A stretch of 64,000 nt of DNA from Demequina lignilytica (GCF_030418305.1 NZ_JAUHPX010000003.1:1-64000); one strand, 5' to 3'; shown: positions 18,812 through 26,690, counted from the first letter of the stretch. Translations and numbers: made by a program. The notes: generated by a model not told the origin, from the letters alone.

Positions 18812-19744
18812 ATGAAGAAGCTGCTGAGGGGCATCGCTCTTTCCCTGCTCGCCGTGGTCGCGCTCACCGGCTGCCTCAAGATCGAGGGGTCGTTCGTGCT
18901 GCACGAGGACGACACGATCGACGGCACGTTCCTGATCGCGGTCCAGAAGGGCATCGGCGACTCGATGGGCATGAGCGACGAGGACCTGCTGTCGCAGATG
19001 ACCGAGGACATGGACGCCGGCGACCTCGACGGCGCCACCGTGGAGCCCTACGAGGATGACGACTGGGTGGGCCAGCGCGTGGTCTTCGACAGCCTGCCGA
19101 TCGCGGAGGCGTCGGAGGACGATGCGGGCCTCACCGTGGTCCGCGAGGACGGCTTCTTCGTCGTGCAGGGCGACCCGCTGGCGTCGGAGTCCGAGGGCGA
19201 GGACGGCGACCTCGGCGGCCTCCCGGGCGCCGAGGCGACCATGAGCGTCACCTTCCCGGGTGACGTCGTCGAGACCAACGGCGCCGTCGAGGGCACCACC
19301 GTCACGTGGGACCTGCTCACCCTCGACGAGCCGATGTACGCCAAGGGCAGGGCCACGGCCGGCTTCAGCCTGCCGACATGGGCCTGGTACGCCGGGGGCG
19401 GCACGCTGCTGCTCGCGGCGCTCGGGATCGTGCTCGGCGTGGTGCTGAGCAGGCGCCGCGGCGCCGCGGCCCCCTACGCGCCGGCGCAGGCCGCGGCGGG
19501 CACCGATGCGGCGGCCGCAGGCACGTACGCCCCGCAGACCTTCGAGCCGCAGTCGTTCGAGCCGGCCCCTGTCGAGGAGGCTGCCGCCGCTCCCGAGCCG
19601 GCCCCGACCGAGCAGCTGCCCTACTCCCCTCCCGCGCCGTCGGAGTCGTGGCCCGGCGCCGCCCCGTCGGACCCGGCCCCCACCGAGCCCCTCCCGACAG
19701 AGGAGTCACCCTGGGCGCCGCCGCAGGAGCCCGACCGTCCCTAG
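18812..19744 (+). CDS. LppM-like lipoprotein, copy 2 of 3, with Pro/Glu-rich cytoplasmic tail
   Basis: This 310-residue paralogue has lipobox ALTGC (Cys21), the LppM domain with MSVTFPGDVVETNGAVEG and TTVTWDLLT (residues about 146-170), and a membrane helix at about 189-213 (WAWYAGGGTLLLAALGIVLG). Unlike copy 1 it carries a 95-residue tail rich in Ala, Pro and Glu, including repeated PQTFEPQSFEP and SYSPPAP-like motifs, which should lie in the cytoplasm. It is 34 bases after copy 1. The shared domain order implies duplication followed by tail divergence. Confidence 0.82.
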   Translation: MKKLLRGIALSLLAVVALTGCLKIEGSFVLHEDDTIDGTFLIAVQKGIGDSMGMSDEDLLSQMTEDMDAGDLDGATVEPYEDDDWVGQRVVFDSLPIAEASEDDAGLTVVREDGFFVVQGDPLASESEGEDGDLGGLPGAEATMSVTFPGDVVETNGAVEGTTVTWDLLTLDEPMYAKGRATAGFSLPTWAWYAGGGTLLLAALGIVLGVVLSRRRGAAAPYAPAQAAAGTDAAAAGTYAPQTFEPQSFEPAPVEEAAAAPEPAPTEQLPYSPPAPSESWPGAAPSDPAPTEPLPTEESPWAPPQEPDRP

Positions 19745-19771
19745 CGGGCCGCGCATGCGAGGCTTGATCCC

Positions 19772-20620
19772 ATGAAGGTCGCGACCCGGATCCTCGCCGC
19801 CGCAGCCGCCGCGCTGCTGCTGGCCGGCTGCGTGCGCGTGACCGCTGAGACCACGCTCGGCACGGACGACACGTTCGACCAGCACGCGGTCATCGCGGTC
19901 GCCCCCGAGGCGCTCACCGCGCTGCGGCAGCAGCTCGGCCAGGTCGATCCGGGCGAGCTGCCCGCCGACGCGCTCGACCAGCTCGACCTGGAGTCGCTGC
20001 TGGATCCCGAGACGTTCCGCGAGCAGCTCGCGCCGCTCGAGGAGGCCAACCCGGGGTCCGTCGACGTGCAGCCCTACTCCGACGACGAGGGTCGCTCCGG
20101 CGTCGAGCTCACCGTCACCGGCGTCCCGCTCGCCGACGCGGGCGACGCGACGGCGACCGTCCCGCTCGCGGGCGCCACGGGCATCGTCCGGGACGGCGAC
20201 ACGTACGTCGTGACGCTCGAGTCGGGTGCGGCCTCGGAGCTCGAGGGCCTCGGCGCGCAGGCGTCCCAGCTGCGCCTGATCGAGAACGCCGTCGACGTCG
20301 CGGTGGCGTTCACGTTCCCGGGCCTGATCACGGAGGCGACCGCCGGCGAGGTGGACGGCTCCACCGTCACGCTGGGGCTCAGCGACCTGCTGAGCGCGGA
20401 CTCGATCCGGATCGTCGGCGGCGCCTCGCCGCAGGTGGACTGGGGACCGTTCCTGCGGTGGGGGCTGGTGGGGCTCGCCGTCGTGGTGGTCGTCGGCGGC
20501 GCGACGCTGCTGGTGCTGCAGGACCGGCGCCGACGCGCCTCGACGGCGCTTCCGCCGCCCCGCCCGGGAGCCGAGGGCGGGATGGGCACCCTGGGGAAGG
20601 ACGATGCACCCCCGGGGTGA
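19772..20620 (+). CDS. LppM-like lipoprotein, copy 3 of 3
   Basis: This 282-residue paralogue has lipobox LLAGC (Cys20), an LppM-type extracytoplasmic domain with VAFTFPGLITEATAGEVDG and TVTLGLSDL (residues about 170-205), and a C-terminal helix (about 225-247, WGLVGLAVVVVVGGATLLVL) followed by an Arg-rich cytoplasmic stub. The central domain has an insertion relative to copy 1 (ADALDQLDLESLLDPETFREQL). It begins 27 bases after copy 2 and 12 bases before an MFS gene, so the set is probably one transcript. Confidence 0.8.
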   Translation: MKVATRILAAAAAALLLAGCVRVTAETTLGTDDTFDQHAVIAVAPEALTALRQQLGQVDPGELPADALDQLDLESLLDPETFREQLAPLEEANPGSVDVQPYSDDEGRSGVELTVTGVPLADAGDATATVPLAGATGIVRDGDTYVVTLESGAASELEGLGAQASQLRLIENAVDVAVAFTFPGLITEATAGEVDGSTVTLGLSDLLSADSIRIVGGASPQVDWGPFLRWGLVGLAVVVVVGGATLLVLQDRRRRASTALPPPRPGAEGGMGTLGKDDAPPG

Positions 20621-20632
20621 GAGCATGTCCCG

Positions 20633-21916
20633 GTGCTCGCTCCCTACCGCTCGATCCTGACGCTCCCCGGCGCCAAGGCCTTCGCCTTCGCCGGGCTGCT
20701 GTCGCGCCTGCCCATCTCGATGTTCAACATCTCGGTGATCCTGATGGTGCAGATCCAGTACTCGAGCTACGCCATCGCGGGCCGCGTCGCCGCCGTGGGG
20801 GTCCTGGTGTGGGCCCTGCAGACGGTCCCGACCGCCCGGCTGGTCGACCGCATCGGCCAGCGCGCGGCGATGATCCCGCTCACCATCACCTTCGTCGCGG
20901 GCGCGAGCCTCGCCATCTGGACGGCGATGACGCGGGGACCCGAGTGGCTGCTGTGGCTCGCCGTGGCCATCGCCTCGATCCAGGGCCCGCTGGGCTCGCT
21001 GACCCGCGCGCGCTGGTCGCACCTGCTCGAGCGGGACCAGGACATCCACACCGCCTTCGCCCTCGAGGGCTCGCTCGACGAGGTGCTGTTCGTCGCGGGC
21101 CCCGCCGCGGCGACCATCCTCGCCACCACGGTCTGGCCGCCCCTGGGCGTGGTCGTGTGCCTCACCGGACTGGTGATCGGCATGACCATCCTCCTCGCGC
21201 AGCGCGCGACCGAGCCGGCCCCGCGGCGCGGCACGGGCGGGACCTCGTTGGGCCTGAGGCTGCCGGGCGCCGTCATCGGCGTCGCGTTCGTGTCCTTCGG
21301 CATCGGCGCGATGTTCGGCGCCTTCGACATCTCGGTGGTCGCCTTCGCCGACGAGTCGGGCCACAAGACCCTCTCCGGCCTCATCATCGGGATCATCTCC
21401 GCGGGGTCGCTCGTGGGCGGGCTGCTCTACGGCGCCCGGCACTGGCGCTCACCGCTGTGGAAGCGCACCCTGATCGGTGCCGCCGCGCTCGCGATCGGCT
21501 TCGGCGCCCTCGCGCTCGCCCCCAACGTGCTCCTGCTGTCGCTGATGGGGTTCGTCGCCGGCGCCACGATCGCGCCGACCATGACCAACGCCGACGCGGT
21601 GGTCCAGCGCGTGGTCCGGCGCGACCAGATCACCGAGGGGATGGCCTGGCTGCGCATCGGACTCGGGGTCGGCGTCGCGCTGGGCGCGTGGGTCGCGGGC
21701 GGCCTGATCGAGTCCGTGGGGTCCCGCGCCGGCCTGGCCGCCTCCGCGGCGGGCGGCCTCCTGTCGCTGGTGCTCGCGCTCGCCTTCATCGGCGTCGTGC
21801 GCCGCGACACCGAGCGCGGACGTCCCACCGACGAGGCGGCGCTCGAGGCCGAGCAGGAGGAGCTCGAGCAGCTCGAGGAGACCGTCGAGCAGCCCCCGAT
21901 CCCCCCTCATCTGTAG
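20633..21916 (+). CDS. MFS transporter, paralogue of the one at 41997
   Basis: This 427-residue protein has about twelve hydrophobic segments of the major facilitator superfamily, with conserved basic loops (RLVDRIGQRAAM at about 82-93 and the RARWSHLLERDQD loop). The N-terminus LAPYRSILTLPGAKAFAFAGLLSRLP is nearly the same as that of the second MFS protein in this window (LSPYRGILALPGARAFTLWGLVARLQ), so the two form a subfamily. The C-terminal 35 residues are acidic and Glu-rich (EEQEELEQLEETVEQ) and cytoplasmic. The GTG start lies 12 bases after the LppM gene. Substrate unknown; drug or metabolite efflux is typical. Confidence 0.87.
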   Translation: MLAPYRSILTLPGAKAFAFAGLLSRLPISMFNISVILMVQIQYSSYAIAGRVAAVGVLVWALQTVPTARLVDRIGQRAAMIPLTITFVAGASLAIWTAMTRGPEWLLWLAVAIASIQGPLGSLTRARWSHLLERDQDIHTAFALEGSLDEVLFVAGPAAATILATTVWPPLGVVVCLTGLVIGMTILLAQRATEPAPRRGTGGTSLGLRLPGAVIGVAFVSFGIGAMFGAFDISVVAFADESGHKTLSGLIIGIISAGSLVGGLLYGARHWRSPLWKRTLIGAAALAIGFGALALAPNVLLLSLMGFVAGATIAPTMTNADAVVQRVVRRDQITEGMAWLRIGLGVGVALGAWVAGGLIESVGSRAGLAASAAGGLLSLVLALAFIGVVRRDTERGRPTDEAALEAEQEELEQLEETVEQPPIPPHL

Positions 21917-21941
21917 GTGGATGACGGGTCCCTGAAATGAC

Positions 21942-21955
21942 GGGACCTAGGTCCC
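21942..21955 (+). promoter_or_regulatory. DosR/DevR-like palindromic operator GGGACCTAGGTCCC
   Basis: This perfect 14-bp palindrome resembles the DosR/DevR box (GGGACTNNAGTCCC core) with two compensating changes. GGGTCCC lies just upstream, and GGGACTT half-sites recur downstream near 21995 and 22052. The palindrome centre lies about 42-43 bases before the start predicted from TACCTT, the usual place for a class II activator. No DosR-type regulator gene is in the window, so the factor is inferred. Confidence 0.45.
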
Positions 21956-21990
21956 CTCGCGGCCCCCGCCGGGCGGCGTACCTTTGCAGA

Positions 21991-22133
21991 CACAGGGACT
22001 TGAGGAGGCGCAGAAGCCCCCTCGCAATCCGTGGCTCGGGCGTCCATCCGGGGACTTGGCCGCCCGAGCCGCACCCCATTCCGGCCGCAGGCGCCCCGCT
22101 CCCTCCCCCAGGGGCGCCGCGGCCGGTTTTCTC
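21991..22133 (+). ncRNA. Candidate structured leader or small RNA ending in a terminator
   Basis: A transcript from the predicted promoter would fold into GAGGAGGC/GCCCCCTC (about 22003-22024), a perfect 10-bp stem GGCTCGGGCG/CGCCCGAGCC (22033-22042 with 22061-22070), and a 16-bp terminator stem with a single bulged A followed by TTTTCTC. It could be a free small RNA or an attenuating leader for the operon. It does not match a riboswitch class I can name. Confidence 0.4.
22081..22133 (+). terminator. Intrinsic terminator upstream of the sulfur operon
   Basis: CCGGCCGC-A-GGCGCCCC (22081-22097) pairs with GGGGCGCCGCGGCCGG (22111-22126), and TTTTCTC follows. It is one of very few hairpins in the window with a real U tract. 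Because it lies 130 bases before the flavoprotein start, it could end a small RNA or attenuate the operon. A further hairpin with TTTT follows at 22157-22182. Confidence 0.7.
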
Positions 22134-22197
22134 ATGCCCGCGCGCAGGTTCCGCGGACGCGGGGACGATGGTCCCGCGTTTTCGAAAACTCCCAGGA

Positions 22198-22213
22198 ATA
22201 CGGTCGGGAGTAT
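22198..22213 (+). promoter_or_regulatory. ATAC-N8-GTAT motif, possible CsoR/CstR-family operator
   Basis: ATACGGTCGGGAGTAT has ATAC/GTAT ends around a G-rich centre, like operators of CsoR-family repressors, whose CstR members sense persulfide and control sulfide oxidation genes. It lies 48 bases before the flavoprotein start. The central half is not symmetric, so the match is weak. Confidence 0.25.
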
Positions 22214-22260
22214 CGACGCCCTCAACGGGGAGGGCGCGGAACCCGATGGAGGGATCCACG

Positions 22261-23493
22261 ATGCGCAGGCTAGTCATCCTCGGAGCGGGCACGGCGGGCA
22301 CGATCGCGGCGAACAAGCTGCGGCGGCTGCTGACCAAGGACGAGTGGGAGATCACCATCGTCGACCAGCGCGGCACCCACTACTACCAACCGGCCTTCCT
22401 CTTCATCCCGTTCGGGCGCTACCGGCCCGACAAGGCACGCCGCAAGGCGGCACCGCTCATCCCCGACGGCGTGACCCGCGTCGAGGGCGCGATCGACCGC
22501 GTCGATCCCGACGCCCGGACCGTGCGCCTCGCCGACGGCCGTGAGCTCGGCTACGAGTACCTCATCATCGCGACCGGCACGTCCCCGCACCCCGAGGAGA
22601 CGCCCGGGATGGCCGACGACTGGCACGGCGCCGTGCACTCCTTCTACACGTTCGACGATGCGGTGGCCCTCCGGGACGCCCTCGCCGGCTTCTCCGGCGG
22701 ACGCCTCGTGGTGCACATCACCGAGATGCCCATCAAGTGCCCGGTCGCGCCGCTCGAGTTCACGCTGCTGGCGGACGACTACTTCAAGCGGCGCGGCATC
22801 CGCGACAAGGTCGACATCACGTTCGTCACCCCGCTGTCGGGCGCGTTCACCAAGCCGGTCGCCGCGGCCGCGTTCGGCGACATGCTCGACACCCGGGGCA
22901 TCGCCGTCGAGGCCGACTACATGATCGAGTCGATCGACCCGGAGGCGCGCACGCTGAACTCGTACGACGAGCGCGAGGTGCCGTACGACCTGCTGGTCAC
23001 GGTGCCGCTCAACAAGGGCGCGGAGTACGTGGGCCGGTCAGGACTCGGCGACGAGCTCGACTTCGTCACCGTCGACCACGGCACGCTCCGTCACCCCGAC
23101 CACCCGGAGATCTTCGCGGTGGGCGACGCGGCGGCGGTCCCGACCTCGAAGGCCGGCGCGGTCGCGCACTTCGAGCTCGACATCTTCCCCGAGAACTTCG
23201 CCCGCATCATCGAGGGGAAGGAACCCGTCGACACCTTCGACGGCCATGCCACGTGCTTCATCGAGTCGGGAGCGGGCAAGGCCATGCTGATCGACTTCAA
23301 CTACACCACCGAGCCGCTGCCGGGGAAGTTCCCGGTGCCGGCCGTCGGGCCGCTGCCCCTGCTCAAGGAGTCGCGGTTCAACCACTGGGGCAAGCTCGCC
23401 TTCGAGCCCGTCTACTGGTCGATGCTCCTGCCCGGCCGGCCGCTGCCCCTGCCCGCCCACATGTCGATGCGCGGCAAGCGCGCCCCCGCCTAG
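22261..23493 (+). CDS. Sulfide:quinone oxidoreductase-like FAD flavoprotein
   Basis: This 410-residue pyridine nucleotide-disulfide-type flavoprotein most likely oxidises sulfide or a persulfide and passes electrons to quinone. FAD-binding ILGAGTAGTIAANKLRR is at residues 5-21, the second dinucleotide site region ends YEYLIIATGTSPHPEETPG near 100-118, and the FAD motif IFAVGDAAAVPTSKAGAVAHF lies near 284-304. Cys160 (MPIKCPVAP) and Cys332 (HATCFIESG) sit where the two redox cysteines of SQR occur. The C-terminus is amphipathic and Pro-rich, suitable for membrane association. GGAGG precedes the ATG. Linked tusE- and dsrE-like genes support a sulfur role. NADH dehydrogenase-like activity is a less likely alternative. 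Confidence 0.82.
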   Translation: MRRLVILGAGTAGTIAANKLRRLLTKDEWEITIVDQRGTHYYQPAFLFIPFGRYRPDKARRKAAPLIPDGVTRVEGAIDRVDPDARTVRLADGRELGYEYLIIATGTSPHPEETPGMADDWHGAVHSFYTFDDAVALRDALAGFSGGRLVVHITEMPIKCPVAPLEFTLLADDYFKRRGIRDKVDITFVTPLSGAFTKPVAAAAFGDMLDTRGIAVEADYMIESIDPEARTLNSYDEREVPYDLLVTVPLNKGAEYVGRSGLGDELDFVTVDHGTLRHPDHPEIFAVGDAAAVPTSKAGAVAHFELDIFPENFARIIEGKEPVDTFDGHATCFIESGAGKAMLIDFNYTTEPLPGKFPVPAVGPLPLLKESRFNHWGKLAFEPVYWSMLLPGRPLPLPAHMSMRGKRAPA

Positions 23494-23502
23494 GAGGAGA
23501 AG

Positions 23503-23817
23503 ATGTCCACCACCATGCTCGCCGGACGCGAGATCCACGTCGACGGGGAGGGCTTCCTCACCGAGTACGACGAATGGGACGAGTCCCTCGCGCTCGAGCT
23601 CGCCACCCAGATCGGCGTCGAGATGACGCCGGAGCACTGGGACGTGATCCGGTTCCTGCGGTCCGACTTCGCGCAGACCGGTCAGACCGCCACGACCCGT
23701 CGCGTGCAGGCCGTGGGCGGCGTGCCCGTCAAGCAGCAGTTCGCGCTGTTCCCCAAGAAGCCGGGCAAGAAGATGTCCTACATCGCGGGCCTCCCCAAGC
23801 CCGCCGGATGCGTCTGA
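23503..23817 (+). CDS. TusE/DsrC-like sulfur carrier with only the C-terminal cysteine
   Basis: This 104-residue protein belongs to the DsrC/TusE sulfur-relay family. It has GREIHVDGEGFLTEYDEWDE, then LRSDFAQTGQTATTRR-type helices, and the C-terminal arm YIAGLPKPAGCV. The penultimate Cys103 is the persulfide-carrying CysA. The second DsrC cysteine (CysB, eleven residues earlier) is Ser92 here, so it cannot form the intramolecular disulfide or trisulfide of true DsrC and should act as a carrier like TusE. AGGAGG overlaps the upstream stop. It lies between the SQR-like and DsrE-like genes, nine and eleven bases apart, in one operon. Confidence 0.88.
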   Translation: MSTTMLAGREIHVDGEGFLTEYDEWDESLALELATQIGVEMTPEHWDVIRFLRSDFAQTGQTATTRRVQAVGGVPVKQQFALFPKKPGKKMSYIAGLPKPAGCV

Positions 23818-23828
23818 GGAGGCGCGCC

Positions 23829-24362
23829 ATGACCGACGTGGAGACCCGTCCCGCGATCGTCCCCGACTTCGGGGACGACGAGGAGACCGACCGCAAGCTC
23901 GTGATCATCTGCTCCAAGGGCAACCTCGACATGGCCTACCCGGGCCTGATCCTCGCCAACTCGGCGCTCGGCGAGGGCATCCAGGTGGACCTGTTCTTCA
24001 CCTTCTGGGGCTTCGACATGATCACCAAGGACCGGCAGACCAAGCTGAAGTTCTCACCGGTCGGCAACACCGCGATGCACCTGCCCGTCGGCGGGCGCAT
24101 GCCGCAATGGCTGTCGCCGTTCCCCGGCATGACCTGGGTCGCGACCAAGATGATGAAGAAGCAGATCGACGACCTGGGCGTGCCGCCGGTCGACGAGTTC
24201 CTCGACCAGATCGTCGCGTCGGGTGGACGCCTGTGGGCCTGCAGGATGAGCGCGGACATGCAGAAGCTCACGATGGCCGACCTCCGCGACGACGTGGAGG
24301 ACATCATCACCGCCGCCGACTTCATGGATCTCTCCGAGGGGGCCCAGACCCTGTTCATCTGA
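23829..24362 (+). CDS. DsrE-family sulfurtransferase-like protein
   Basis: This 177-residue DsrE/DsrF/DrsH-like protein likely receives sulfur and passes it to the TusE-like carrier. After an acidic N-terminal leader, KLVIICSKGNLDMAYPGLILANSAL (Cys28) begins the fold; VDLFFTFWGFDMI and the catalytic-type GGRLWACRMSADMQKL (Cys138) match the DsrE2/DsrE3 pattern. A central segment (VGGRMPQWLSPFPGMTWVATKMMKK) is hydrophobic and may touch the membrane. GAGGAGG precedes the ATG. It is the third and last gene of the operon; a leaderless gene follows after 38 bases. Confidence 0.87.
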   Translation: MTDVETRPAIVPDFGDDEETDRKLVIICSKGNLDMAYPGLILANSALGEGIQVDLFFTFWGFDMITKDRQTKLKFSPVGNTAMHLPVGGRMPQWLSPFPGMTWVATKMMKKQIDDLGVPPVDEFLDQIVASGGRLWACRMSADMQKLTMADLRDDVEDIITAADFMDLSEGAQTLFI

Positions 24363-24400
24363 CCGTTCCGCTCATGCGCCCACCTCTCTAGGGTGGGCGC

Positions 24401-25597
24401 ATGAGCGTCTACGGCGCCGATGCGCTGCTCACCGTCCTCGCGACGGTGGCCCTGATCCCCATCGCGATGCTGCCCATCCTGGGCACCGTGGTGCGACGCT
24501 ACGGGCGGCTGCGCGGCTGGCCGCTGCTGGCGTCGCTCGGGCTGCTCGGCTCCGCGGTCTCGCTCGCGGCCTTCACCGTGTTCCCGTTGCCTGCGCCGGG
24601 GACGCTCGACTGCGAGGCCCGCGCGCTGCTGACCTACTGGCAGACCCGGCCGTTCGCCTCGATCGCCCCGATCGCCGACGCGGTCCGCGAGCAGGGTCTC
24701 GCCGCCGTCACCTCCGGGGTATTCCTCCAGGTGTTCTTCAACATCCTGCTGTTCGTCCCGTACGGCTTCTTCCTCCACCAGGTCACGCGCTGGCGCGCCT
24801 GGGTGGTGATCGCGGTGGGCCTGGTGACCTCGCTGCTCATCGAGGTCACGCAGGGCACCGCCTTCTACGGGGCGTACGACTGCCCGTACCGCCTGTTCGA
24901 CGTGGACGACCTGCTGATCAACACGACCGGCGGCGCGGTGGGCGTGGGCCTCTCGGTCCTGCTGTCCCGGTGGTGGCGGGGATCCCGGCCCGAGCCCGTG
25001 CCGGACCTCGAGGCGCCGCGCCGGACCCGGCGCGTGGCGGCCTCCCTGGTCGACGCGATGCTGGTGCTCGCGGGGGCCGTGGCCGTCCGCAGCGCGATCG
25101 CGGCGGGGTTCATCGCGGCGGCCGGCCTCGACCGGGCGGTCGAGGTGCTCGAGCACACGGGGGTTGCGATCACGATCGACGTGCTGGTCGGGGCGGCGCT
25201 GCTGCTCGCGGTGCCGCTGATCCGACGTGACCGGGCGACCCCGGGCATGCTGGTGCTGAACATCGCTCCGGCGGACGCGGCCCATCCCGAGCGTCCGGCT
25301 CCGCGCCGCGCCGCGCTGATCCGGTACGCCGTGCGATGGCTGATGTACTCCGTGAACGCCGGGCTGGGGATCGCGATCTGGGCGGTCGAGCTCGTGGTGG
25401 TGCTGGTGCGGAAGGACCGCCGCTCGCTCGCCGGGCTGCTCGGGCGCACCGTCACGCGCACCCGCCCGGCGCTCGCCGCGGACGCAGGACTGACCGTCCC
25501 GCAGGGCGCCGGCGGGCCGCAGGAGCAGGCCGGCGGGCCGCAGGAGCAGGCCGGCGGGCCGCAGGAGCAGGCCGGCGGGCCGCAGGAGCAGGACTGA
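24401..25597 (+). CDS. VanZ-RDD fusion membrane protein
   Basis: This 398-residue integral membrane protein has an N-terminal VanZ-like domain (about residues 1-195, several helices with FNILLFVPYGFFLHQVT and SLLIEVTQG, then VDDLLINTTGGAVGVGL) and a C-terminal RDD-like domain (about 210-340, RVAASLVDAMLVLAGAVA). The tail ends in four exact AGGPQEQ heptads. VanZ relatives affect lipoglycopeptide or lipid II interactions, but the role here is not known. The ATG follows TAGGGT by six bases, so the mRNA is probably leaderless. It stands alone between the sulfur operon and a convergent gene. Confidence 0.85.
   Translation: MSVYGADALLTVLATVALIPIAMLPILGTVVRRYGRLRGWPLLASLGLLGSAVSLAAFTVFPLPAPGTLDCEARALLTYWQTRPFASIAPIADAVREQGLAAVTSGVFLQVFFNILLFVPYGFFLHQVTRWRAWVVIAVGLVTSLLIEVTQGTAFYGAYDCPYRLFDVDDLLINTTGGAVGVGLSVLLSRWWRGSRPEPVPDLEAPRRTRRVAASLVDAMLVLAGAVAVRSAIAAGFIAAAGLDRAVEVLEHTGVAITIDVLVGAALLLAVPLIRRDRATPGMLVLNIAPADAAHPERPAPRRAALIRYAVRWLMYSVNAGLGIAIWAVELVVVLVRKDRRSLAGLLGRTVTRTRPALAADAGLTVPQGAGGPQEQAGGPQEQAGGPQEQAGGPQEQD
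25508..25591 (+). repeat. Four exact 21-bp tandem repeats encoding AGGPQEQ
   Basis: The unit GCCGGCGGGCCGCAGGAGCAG occurs four times without a mismatch at 25508, 25529, 25550 and 25571, in frame at the end of the VanZ-RDD gene. Exact identity at the DNA level points to recent slippage expansion, so copy number may vary between strains. Confidence 0.95.
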
Positions 25598-25637
25598 GCG
25601 TCCCGGCGGGATCGCGGGCGGGCGCGGGAGCCGCGAC

Positions 25638-26690
25638 CTAGCCGGCCAGGACGGGGCCCGCGTCGACGGCGAGCGTCCACGCCTCGGACCCCGAGCCGCC
25701 CGTCGCGCACACGGCCGGGATCGGGCCCGGCGCGTCGTAGGTGCCGCCCAGCGCCGCCTCGGGCACAGGCGCGCACACGCCCGTGGGCGCGGACGATGAC
25801 TCGAGCCGCCACTGGTCCCTCACCAGGTCGATCACCACCCAGGTGGCCGACCCCGTGGTCGTGATCCCGTCGTCGCCCGCGGGCATCTGCTCGAGCCCGA
25901 CGGCGTAGGTCAGGTCGGAGGACAGCCAGAGGGCCACGCCCCCGATCCCGGACGCGGTGATCGAGCCGTTCGCGGTCATCTGGTCGATGATCCGCTGAGC
26001 GGAGTACGGCTGGAACGTGCGACCGGCGGTCCGCATGAACACCGCTGACGCGTCTCCCGTGTAGCGGGCGCCGAGCCACAGCTCGGCGCCGGAGTCGAGC
26101 GGCTGCGCCGCCCACACGTCCCAGACGCCGCCGTCGTGCACCTGGGAGGCCGGCAGCATGCCGCCGCCCCAGTCCTCGACCACGAGTCCGTCGGCGAGGT
26201 CCATCTGGACCACCTGGAACGAGTCGCCACCGGTGACGCGCGCGAGCCACGCCGCGCGCGCGGGGACGTCCTGACCCACCACCTCGATCTGCACGTCGTT
26301 GCGCAGCCCGTACAGGAGCACCCGGTCGCCCGACGGCGACCGCAGGTACAGCGACTGCCACTGGATCCCCATCGGGTAGCCGTCACCCTCGACCACCTCG
26401 ACCTCGACGCTCCACGTCTCGTCGGCGCATGCCCAGACGTCCGGGGTGAGCGCGTAGGCCTCGGGGAGCCCGTCGGGCTGCTCAGCGAGCGCGGGCCGTG
26501 CCTCCTCGGGCAGCGCGTCCCACTCACACGGATCGGAGGATGCGCTGGGCTCGGGCGAGGCCGTCGCGCTCGGTGACGGGGAGGGCTCGGCGAGCACCGT
26601 GTCACGTACCAGGGAGTACGTGCCGTAGGCGAGGCCGCCGCCGACCGCGAGGGCCGCGACCACCGCCACCGCCTGCTGCCATGCCGCCAT
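25638..26690 (-). CDS. Membrane-anchored extracytoplasmic hypothetical protein
   Basis: This 350-residue protein has one N-terminal membrane helix (about residues 5-30, AVAVVAALAVGGGLAYGTY), a Ser/Pro/Ala linker (PSPSPSATASPEPSASS) and a large Trp-rich extracellular part with few cysteines. I do not recognise a family. The linker style is common in actinobacterial wall-associated proteins. ATG 26690 has GGAGGTG upstream; the longer frame upstream overlaps a convergently oriented gene and was rejected. It converges with the VanZ gene. Confidence 0.7.
   Translation of the reverse strand: MAAWQQAVAVVAALAVGGGLAYGTYSLVRDTVLAEPSPSPSATASPEPSASSDPCEWDALPEEARPALAEQPDGLPEAYALTPDVWACADETWSVEVEVVEGDGYPMGIQWQSLYLRSPSGDRVLLYGLRNDVQIEVVGQDVPARAAWLARVTGGDSFQVVQMDLADGLVVEDWGGGMLPASQVHDGGVWDVWAAQPLDSGAELWLGARYTGDASAVFMRTAGRTFQPYSAQRIIDQMTANGSITASGIGGVALWLSSDLTYAVGLEQMPAGDDGITTTGSATWVVIDLVRDQWRLESSSAPTGVCAPVPEAALGGTYDAPGPIPAVCATGGSGSEAWTLAVDAGPVLAG

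Larger units (their letters stand above)
21917..22260 (+). other. 344-bp leader region before the sulfur operon
   Basis: No protein gene is credible here. In order it holds a GGGACCTAGGTCCC palindrome (21942-21955), a TACCTT -10-like hexamer (21979-21984), three stem-loops, a U-tract terminator (22081-22133), a second hairpin ending in TTTT (22157-22182), an ATAC-N8-GTAT motif (22198-22213), and the GGAGG ribosome site of the flavoprotein gene. Confidence 0.6.

Noticed and set aside
22157..22182. A second intrinsic terminator as a firm call
   Set aside because: The stem has a mismatch and the TTTT is partly in the stem; kept only as part of the leader description.
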